This document shows, one piece after another, positions 56,582-64,000 of a DNA stretch of 64,000 nucleotides. The position numbers and the translations under genes are program-made. The notes beneath the pieces were generated by a model. It was not told the origin of the DNA and ran no database searches. It worked only from the letters and a program-made list of their open reading frames with translations. The DNA is from Eutreptiella sp. 'Long Island Sound 2002'. Its lineage: Eukaryota > Euglenozoa > Euglenophyceae > Eutreptiales > Eutreptiaceae. The number at the start of each line of letters is the position of its first letter. Within the stretch, counting starts at the first letter, position 1. The stretch is taken from positions 122,205,843-122,269,842 of the forward strand of contig OZ038381.1 of the NCBI GenBank assembly GCA_964036045.1, in the 5' to 3' direction.

Positions 56582-57639
56582 GGACCGAAACCCCCAGAGG
56601 ACACGGGACCAAGGCACAGGCCCCCAGGGAGGGCAACCCCACGGACCATCACGCGATCGACCTACCAGAACCACCAGCCCGAGCGGCACGGCCAAGCCCC
56701 CACAGCACGGACCCAGCGAGACACCCACACCTAACCGCACCCCCCAGCCACCAGCCAGCCACACTCCGGCCCGCAGGCCGCACCACGACACAGGCCAGGC
56801 TGACCTCCACTGACCCACCGCGGCACCACGCGAGACCACGGCACACCGCACCACAGCGCGCCACAGTGCAACGCGCCACAGCACGACGCGACGCGACGCG
56901 GCACAGAGCGGCACAACACGACACAACTGACCCTAACCTGAAGGACTAACCGAAGCCAGCCACCGCACACCCTGGAAGGCGCCGCGCCAGCACGCCACAC
57001 ACCAGCACCGCAGGCCACACACGGGGCCACAGCGCGCCTGGCGACAACGGTGGCGGACCACCCAGAAGATTACAGCCGGCACCGCAGAGGGGAAAGGACA
57101 CGAACAACCCCAGCCCCCTAACCCAAAACCACAAGCAGCCGCCTGGCGCAGCCGCCCAGCCGGCAGAGCCAGGACCTAACCCGGCGAGAAGGGGCGCCGA
57201 GCCCACCGTGTACATAGCCCACCCGACCCATAGGGCCGGAACGCGACCAAACAGAACGCAACTGAAAACAGCAGCCCGGAAGACAACACTGAATGCAGGC
57301 CAGTGCGTGAGCCAGCCCAGGGAAAGCAGAGGGAGGAACAGGCAAGCCCCCCCCCCCCAAAAAAAAAAGGGGGGGGGGAGGGGGGAAGGGGAAAAGGCGC
57401 AAAAACAGCCCACAGCCGCAAACCACCCGCCAACACCACCAGAGGCGGCCAAACCCCCCCCCCCAGAAGGCACCGAAGACAGGACCCCCAAAGAGGCACA
57501 GGGGGACCACCCACCCAAAACCGGCAACACCAAGCAAGGAACAGCGGCCCACCGGGAAAAGGGACAGCGAAAGATAAAAAAAGAGAGCCACCAGCCCAGC
57601 CCGAAAGAAAGGGGATGGAGGAGCAGGGACCACAAAGCC
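56582..57639 (+). other. X2 CA/CAG-rich 3' region
   Basis: It resembles the CA/CAG-rich stretch before the satellite in X1 (CACGGCACACCGCACCACAG and similar). Open frames are composition artefacts. Homopolymer runs (C11A10G9 near 57350) are prominent. Confidence 0.5.
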
Positions 57640-57967
57640 CGGGACAGAAGAAAAAAAAAAAAAAAAAGACACACACCCCGACAACCCAGCCAAGAAGGGC
57701 TTGGCACAGCCGAGACCCAGGCCCAGCACACGCCCACACCGCACGCCGGAAGCGGAGACGGCGGGGGGCAAGCGAGGCGCCAAAGAAACCACACACGTCC
57801 CATAAGCAGGCCGAAACCGAAGCCCAACCACGAACACCACAAACAGCCCACACTAGAGGGACAACACCACAACCCGTGCCCAAACACACCCACCCAAGAC
57901 CCCAGCCAGGACTGGCTGGGTTAACAAAACCCACGGCCAACCGCCAACCCGACCCGAACACACATGC
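57640..57967 (+). repeat. Degenerate relic of the 116-bp satellite in X2
   Basis: Phrases CCCAGCCAAGAAGGGCTTGGCACAGCCGAGACCC, CACACGCCCACACCGCACGCCGG and CCCCAGCCAGGACTGGCTGGG match parts of the X1 satellite unit in the right order. Only one or two units exist here, against about 21 in X1. Confidence 0.65.
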
Positions 57968-58467
57968 CGCACAACAGTAGGAAACCCAGTGCCCATTGCC
58001 CGGGCACTGAGGCAGCCCGTGCCATGCAGGTGACCCGGCCAAAGGAGATCCCGAGACCGGGGGTAAGGCTGCATTCTAAGGCCTGCGCTGCTTTGGGACT
58101 CGAGGCGGAGCGTGCGACACCCAAGCGCCTCGGAACCCTAGTACCAAGAACGTGCATGCATGCCTTGGGAACGGGATAAGCCAGGAAGTCCGGTGAACCT
58201 CTAGGGTTCCGCCCAAAGGAGGGGACGTGCGCAAGCACGGGGGCACACCCTCCCGGCGAGACAAGCACGTCACGCTGGCGGCCAACAGCCCTCCCGGTGT
58301 TGCCCGGGGCCGCTTTGTTGGGGGCCATCAGTCAGGTCTAGCGGGAAGTAAGCCGCCTCCCCTCTTCACGCGCGGAGTCTCTTCCTGTTCGTCACAGGGG
58401 CGACGCCAGGGGGAACCATGGGGCGCCTCTCCACGACCGAGTGCACCTACCTACCTACCTACCTACC
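57968..58467 (+). other. Conserved 3' end of X2 with (ACCT)n tail
   Basis: It is collinear with 39838-40327. The hairpin stem reads GAACCT-CTA-GGGTTC at 58195-58209; the C-to-T change relative to X1 turns a C-G pair into U-G and keeps the stem. The ACCT run has one unit more than in X1. Confidence 0.72.
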
Positions 58468-58495
58468 TGGCCGTTCCTCGTGTGAGGCCGTGGCG
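58468..58495. repeat. Target-site duplication of X2, right copy (28 bp)
   Basis: It is identical to 48742-48769 and continues into the same L sequence as copy A (TGGCCGGGG...). Confidence 0.92.
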
Positions 58496-58809
58496 TGGCC
58501 GGGGGCGCTGGCCCGTGCTTCTAGCCTTCTACGGGGGCGAGGGGAGGCCTGGGAGTTGCGGTCTGCCAACGCCTAGTCACCTCTGCTGGAGTTGTGTTTT
58601 CGCCGCCTCGTCCCCGGTAGTGCGGGCGCGCCCGCGCGTCGGTCATGGGAGAGGGAGGGCACAAGGGCGGGAGCACAAGAGCACGAACATGGGTTCACTG
58701 TCTTTGGCGTGCTGTGTTTGGTTCAGGTGCTGTTCCCTGGTGCCTGTCCCTGTGCCTTGCGTACGGGAGGCCGCGCGGCACAGCCGGCGGGGGGTCGCAG
58801 CCCAGGCCG

Positions 58810-59490
58810 GGCGCATTGGTAGCGGCGGGCGGCCGGGTAGGACGTGGCGCCATGCGGGTGCGGGGCCCGTGGCGGTCGCGGGGGGTCGCGGGCGGTCCAG
58901 CCGGCGGTCCGCAGTGGCCCTGAGCGTCCCACACAGTGGGGTCGGTGGGCGTGCCGGGGGAGGGCGCGTCCTGCAGGCCATGCTGCGGAGGGCGCGCGCG
59001 CAAGGGCGTCGGCGTGCCCGGTGCGGGCCCCTCTGCTGGCCGAGGGACCTGCGGTGAGCTGGTTGCGTTGCCTGGGGGCTGAGGCCAGGGCCGGGTGCAT
59101 GAGTAGCGGCCGGCGGCCGAGTGGGTGCGGGGGCCTTGGCGGTCGCTGAGAGGCGTGGGCGGCTAAGCCGGCGGTCGGCAGAGGCTCCAAGGGCCCCACA
59201 CTGTGGGGTCCGGGGGCGTGCCGGGGGCGAGCGCGCTGTGCAGGCCAAGCTGCGCGGGGCGCACGTGCAAGGGTGTCCGCGTGCCCGTCGGGGGCCCCCT
59301 GAGGGCCATGGGACCCGCGGCTGGCAGGGAGCGCTGCCCGGGGGCCGAGGCTGGGGCCGGGCGCGTGGGTAGCGGCGTCCACGGGGTCGAGTGCCCGAGG
59401 CGAGTGCGGGGTGGTGCGTGCGGGCCGGCCGGTGGCCGGTGGCCTCACTGGGAGTCCCACACGGAGGGGTCGACGGGCGTGCCGGGGGCG
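58810..59490 (-). repeat. Tandem duplication of the 3' end of L (copy B)
   Basis: The same units as in copy A start near 58812, 59098 and 59363. The innermost contains the codons for the protein end (DPSVWDSQ). Confidence 0.75.
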
Positions 59491-61020
59491 TACGCAGTGT
59501 GCAGGTCGGGCAGCAGCGGGCGCACGTGCAGGGCGTTGGCGTGCCCGATGAGGACCTCACTGAGGACCGAGGGGTTGGCGGCAAGCAGTATGCGATGCCC
59601 GGGGGGGTCAGCGGCGAGGAGCGGGAGGATGTCCGCGGCCCGCAACATGGGGGTAAACACGACGTGGGCCGGGTGCGGCCCCGGGTGCGGTGCCGGGGGG
59701 AGCGGGACCACAGGACGGCGGTCTACTGTGGGGCGCCAAGTGGCGCAATGGCGGAGGAGCCAGACTAGGGCGATGCTGTGGCGCAGTGTGTGGGGCTGGG
59801 TGCTGGGCGGCGTGGGGACGTGCGGCGGGAGGGGGGGGGGGGGCGGGGCGGTAGCGTTGGAGGGGGCACGGCGGAGGAGTGACGCCAGCGACGTGTGTGT
59901 CGTGCTGAGGGTGGAGAGGAGCTCGCGGAGGAGTTCCTCCCAACCGGCGCTGTCCAGCAGAGGGGGGGCGCCGTGGGGGGAGGATGAGTGCCACATGCCA
60001 AGCAGGCTGAACCCCAACTGCGTCGGGGGGCAGGGTCGCGGGGCGGCTGGGAGGCGCTCGGAGAGGTACACTGCGGTGGTGGCCGTGCGGAGCTCGAAAG
60101 GGGTGACGAGGCGAGGGGAGTGGCCGGCAGTGGCTGCCAGGATGGGCCGGTGCGTGAACAGGTGCCACGCGAGGAGTAACTGCAGGGGGTAGTGGGGGGG
60201 GCAGTGGCGCTTGAGGTGGGCGGCGGAGTCCGGGTAGGGGCGGTGACAGAAGGGGCACGTCACGCCTCCGTAGCCGGGGGGGTGGTCCTGGGAGTGCAGT
60301 AGCCGGAGGTGCATGATGCGGTGGAGGGCCAGCGCCGGGATCTCCGCGCGCTCATTCGCGAGGCAAAGTAGGTGGGAGGACCATTCTGGGGGCAGGGGCC
60401 GGAGGTGCAGCGCGTGGGTGCGGGCGGTGGTGGCCGCATACGCTGCCTCTGCAGCGCGCCTGGGGTTAAGGAAGATTGCGCCCTCATGGAGCGCCACGAT
60501 GCGGCCGTGGAAGAGTGCGGACCAGGGGAGGGTCCACGGGGAGGCGGCGCGGAGCCCGCGGCCGGCTACGCTGTCAGCTTCGGCGTTGAGGGTGGCGAGG
60601 TGGCTGGCGGAGCCGGACTCGTGTTGTGCGGGGATCCAGGCCTCGTGCATGCGGAAGGAGGCGGAGAGGAGGGCAGCCCGGTATGGGATGCAGAGGGCGG
60701 AGGAGGGCAGCGGGCCGCGGGTGAGGTCGCAGAGCTGGGAGGCGGTGGAGTCTGAGGCGAAGAGGGCTGCAACGGACCAGCCGCCGAGGGTGAACATGGC
60801 GGCTATTTTGGCGATCCACTCTGCGTGGGTGGAGTGGCCGGCAAGGGCGTGGAGGCCGAGCCAGCCGCGGTAGAGCGTGCCGTGGAGGGGGTGCCAGAGG
60901 AGGAAGCCGGCGCCGAGGCGGGTGCCCTCTTGGCTGCCGTTGCATGCGACTACGACATAGGGGAGGGAGCGGAGGGGGGCCAGCGAGCCGGTGTGGTGCT
61001 GCGGGGCGGGGCGTACTTGG
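59445..61020 (-). CDS. L copy B: RNase H and C-terminal zinc finger
   Basis: This is one open frame, unlike copy A. RNase H reads VVVACNGSQEG (first catalytic Asp replaced by Asn), THAEWIAKIAAM (catalytic Glu kept), ALFASDSTASQL and LNAEADSVAGRG. The zinc finger is CPFCHRPYPDSAAHLKRHC, and the protein ends PSVWDSQ. Copy A shows the opposite pattern: Asp kept, Glu lost. The stretch is the C-terminal part of the L polyprotein and is cut off from the reverse transcriptase by frameshifts near 61090. Confidence 0.7.
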
Positions 61021-61091
61021 GGGGAGGGGAGGAGGTGGACGGTGATGTCAAGGGGAGCAAGTGCCTGCGCCAGGGCGGGGCCTTCGGTGAG

Positions 61092-63971
61092 CTAGGGGGT
61101 GGGGCGGCGTGGGGAGACGAGGGACGCCGTGGCTGCTACTGCGAGGGTGTTGGGGCCCCAAGAGGCGCGGAGGTAAGTGTGGAGGAGGTTGAGGGGGGCC
61201 CTGTACGCCAGGAGGGGGGCGCCGGGACCGCCCTGCTGGAGGGGGAGGTGGAGGAAGACCGAGTGAGCCCAGGGGGGCAGACGGAAGGCGTGGCGGTATG
61301 CATTGTTGATGGCGACCTGATGGGGGCGGAGGGAGGGGGGGGGGGATGAGTACGCCCGAGGTGACGTAGTCGAGGGGGGAGAGGCCGAGGGCGTGCAGGG
61401 AGCAGAGCTGGAGTATGGGGCAGGCCTCGCGGTTGCGGCTGGCCTTGCGCGCCCGGTCGAGGGACGCGCGGGTCTTGTTGATGACGCGGAGGAGGGGGAG
61501 CTCGGGGAGGATGGGGTGCCGACAACTTCCGGAGGGGCGGTGGTGGTTGTGCCGGTGTGCTGCGGGACGTCGGCTGTGAGGAGGGTGGGCCGGCCCGGGC
61601 GGGAGTCGGTGAGGGAGAATTCCTGCTTGTCGGGGTGTATGATGCGGCCGGCGCGGCGAGAGCACTCGCGGCAGTCAGTGGCCATGGCTGCCACGTCCGT
61701 GAGGGAGCGGGTGATGAAGCGGCGGTCGTCACTGTACGAGAGGTGGGTGGCGGGGAGGGATGCTGAGTGGCCGGGGACGGTGAGGGGGAGGGTGATGGAA
61801 GTGTTGGGGCGCATGGCCCTGGTGATGACCAGGCTGGGGGCCTGGTATTGGAGTTGGGCGAACCCGTCGCCTTGGTTGCCCCCCTCCTCGGTGCTGAAGG
61901 GGTGGGCGAACCCTTCGCGGGTGGCCACGCGGATGACCAGGCGGCTGTAGAAGCCGTCTGCCCAGGGGCCAAAGTCCCACGTGGCGCGGAGGCGGGAGCA
62001 GAGGCGGGAGTTGTCCTGGCGCAGTACCCTGAGGTACGCGTCAGACTCGTCCCAGTCGCAGATGGCGCAGGTGCTGTGGGTGGAGAGGGCTGTGTAGGCG
62101 GCGGCGCGGGCTACGAGGGCGAGGCCGAGGGCGGAGTGGCCTGGGCGGTAGGCGAAGGAGGCGGGGATGTAGGTGGAGGTGAGCTCGAGATCGGCGGCTA
62201 GCAGGGTCGTGGCGATGCCGGACGCTGCGCCGGAGACACCCAACTCCACGTCGACGGGGCGGAAGGAGCGTGTGAGGTGCCCGGGGAGTGGCTTGGTGGG
62301 CTTCTCCTTGTAGAGGCCGTAGCGGACGGTCTCGTTGGAGACGCCCGGGGTGCCGGATTCGAGCTGGAGGAGGAGGTGCAGCAATCCGAGGTGGACGCCT
62401 CCACCGCTGCGGAAGAGCGCTGCGCGCACCACGTTGTCAGTGGACACGGCGAGGGAGCGCTTGCCCATGCGGTGGTGGGCGAGGGAGGCGGTGGTGATTA
62501 GGGTGGGGGGACTGGCGGGTGAGGGCGTACGCCCGGAGGGAGGCGGGGGATTCTGGTCGGGCGTTCGCGCGGAGGGCGTCGCGGAGTAGGGGGAGAGTGA
62601 GGTCGATAAGCGAGTGCAGGAGGGGGAGCCAGGGGTCCGGGGTGCAGCGGGCGGCGAGGAAAGCGTGATCCACGGAGACGTGCCGGTTGGCCGTCTGGGA
62701 CTGGGACTGTCCCGTGACCTCGGCGAGCCGTTCCTCGCGGGTCGTGAGGGTGGCCCCTGGGTGGGGGAGGATGCCGTGGAACGGTTCCAGGGGAGGGGAG
62801 GGCAGCCGGAGCACTGTGCGAGTGGCGGAAGTGATGGAGGGGGAAGAGAGGACTGCAGCGCGAGAGACGTGGCCGCGGGCGGCCGATGCCTCCCGGAGGG
62901 CAAAGGACTGGGCGGCGAGGTCTTGCGTGGAGAGAGGAAAGGTGAACCGGGCCAGGGACCGTAGTAGTGTGGGGGTGTCAGGGGGGTGCGGGAGCAGCTG
63001 GTGCGCGAGGGAGTGGTGGGCGGCGATGTAGTGGTCGGGGAGGGAGGGGGTAATGAGAGCCAGCCCCACGCCAGGTCCAGGGCGGCTGAGAGGGAGTCCA
63101 TGTCCTCGACAGTCGCCAGGCGCCATCGGAACAGACGCCACGAGTGGCCGTCGCACGAGCGGTGGTGCAGGGTGACCTGCGCCAGCACCATGGCGTGTGA
63201 GGTGTGGCAGGGGGGGACGTGGTGAGTGTGGGAGGCGATGGGACCGGTCGCGAAGATGTGGTCGATGGCGGTGGAACGGGGGGAGCCGTGGCGGGTGGTG
63301 AAGTTGGTGGGAGTGGCTGGGGGGACCAGGCGCCGCCAGGCTGAGAGCGGGCCTGGGGCCCCGAGTGCGGAGGCCAGGGGGCCGCCTGGGGCTCCCGTGC
63401 TGTTGAGGTCGCCCAGGAGGACGCACAGGTCGGGGCGTACACGTGGGCGGAGGTGGTTCATGAGCTTGACCTCGGAAACCCACTCGGAGTACGAGAGGCG
63501 TGGGGGGAGGTGGGCGTTGAACAGGAGGGCCCGGCCCCCTAGCGAGAGGGGGATCGCGGAGGCAATCCAGTGCTGGCCGTCGTAGACGAGGTCCGCGGGT
63601 TGGGAGGGGGCGCGGAGGGACCGAAGCCAGGCCGTGCTGAGGCCTGAGCCCTGGCCGGAAGCGGTGCTGTAGTGGGCCTCGTACCTCGGCGGGAGGGCGG
63701 GGCGGGGCTCAGGGTCGCCCAGGACGGGCGGGCGGTGGGAGGGTGGGGTGTTGAGAGTGGCAGTGGGGGCGTGCCAAGGTTGCCCATTGTCCTGTCTGCA
63801 CTGGACCGTAAGGGACCAGCCCTCGTTGTGCTGGATGACGCGCGTGGGCAGCGAGGCAAAGAGGGAGGTGTGCAGGGCGGGGGCAATGTGGGCGAACGCG
63901 TGCCCGCAGCGGGCGTCGGCGTCAGTGACGTACAGGACGGTCTGCAGGTTATGGGTGAGGGTGACTGCCAT
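61092..63971 (-). pseudogene. L copy B: upstream ORF remnant, APE endonuclease and reverse transcriptase, with compensating frameshifts
   Basis: The 959-codon frame is a composite. It starts in an upstream protein region (HNLQTVLYVTDADARCGHAF), jumps across the 1.2-kb deletion into the endonuclease (CVLLGDLNSTG, STAIDHIF, TSHAMVL) and loses frame near 63050. It regains frame near 62505 and then reads the reverse transcriptase: AYRPGHSALGLA, CDWDESDAYL, GGNQGDGF, SYSDDRRF with both Asp intact. Between the two shifts, the natural sequence lies in the neighbouring frame (62437-63483). Further shifts follow around 61530 and in the G10 run near 61340. Confidence 0.8.
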
Positions 63972-64000
63972 GGAGGGGTGCGGGCCTAGGCGGAGGCCTG

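Larger units (their letters stand above)
48770..58467 (+). mobile_element. Retrotransposon X, insertion X2 (9.7 kb) inside L copy B
   Basis: A plus-strand, 5'-truncated non-LTR element is bounded by a perfect 28-bp target-site duplication and ends in (ACCT)n. The order is partial reverse transcriptase, RNase H, zinc finger, a 705-codon ORF, a 685-codon RS-rich ORF, CA-rich sequence, a degenerate relic of the 116-bp satellite and the conserved 3' end. Having ORFs after pol is unusual for LINEs, where the accessory ORF precedes pol. The pol part is frameshifted, so the copy looks dead unless run-length errors are involved. Confidence 0.88.
48466..64000 (-). mobile_element. LINE-like retrotransposon L, copy B (split by X2, runs off the window)
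   Basis: This is the second minus-strand copy of L. Its 3' end lies at the TA tract, and its 3' part (48466-48769) is separated from the rest (58468 onward) by X2. It has the same domain order as copy A and the same duplicated 3' region (units near 58812, 59098 and 59363). It extends further 5' than copy A, beyond the window. About 1.2 kb present in copy A (42508-43715) is missing here at an 11-bp GGCGGGGCGGG repeat. Confidence 0.85.

Overview
This is a stretch of a repeat-rich eukaryotic nuclear genome, not a bacterial or organellar region. It holds Ty3/gypsy chromovirus pieces, two families of LINE-like (non-LTR) retrotransposon, several satellite arrays, three long (TA)n tracts and spliceosomal-type splice signals, and it has almost no intact genes. 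The chromodomain tail at the left edge resembles charophyte (Chara-type) Ty3 elements as I remember them. I would therefore guess a streptophyte or green alga, with low confidence.

Layout from left to right. 0-0.65 kb: the end of a chromovirus integrase with a chromodomain. 1.2-7 kb: two diverged copies of a dispersed repeat (D1) flanking a 209-bp satellite. 5.9, 9.6 and 11.1 kb: three clusters of a hairpin-bearing GC-rich module. 9.8-11.8 kb: weak exons of an unrecognised minus-strand gene. 14.27-24.48 kb: a complete but decayed chromovirus with both LTRs, and an unusual extra 3.6 kb between its chromodomain and its 3' LTR. 24.9-25.2 kb: (TA)n. 25.9-27.5 kb: the best single-copy ORF, encoding a CCCH finger and a treble-clef zinc ribbon, set between two purine-rich repeat blocks. 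29-30.7 kb: small tandem arrays.

The right half is a nested transposon landscape. Two minus-strand copies of one APE-type LINE family (here called L) lie at 32.7-43.8 kb and 48.5-64 kb. Each is split by a plus-strand insertion of a second retrotransposon family (here called X), whose 3' end carries an (ACCT)n tail. The longer insertion, X2 (9.7 kb), is bounded by a perfect 28-bp target-site duplication. The shorter, X1 (4.3 kb), is bounded by a 16-bp duplication with two mismatches. X2 is truncated inside its reverse transcriptase and carries RNase H and a zinc finger. It then has two further ORFs downstream of pol, one with a long RS (Arg-Ser) domain. X1 contains about 21 copies of a 116-bp satellite just upstream of the 3' end it shares with X2. 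A 2.8-kb array of a 212-bp satellite, related to the 209-bp one at 4 kb, sits between the two L copies.

The element genes carry frameshifts (many in G or C runs), stops or lost catalytic residues, so nothing here looks autonomous as assembled. Most long reading frames in the satellites and TA tracts are artefacts of stop-free repeats. L, X and D1 are working names used only in this annotation.
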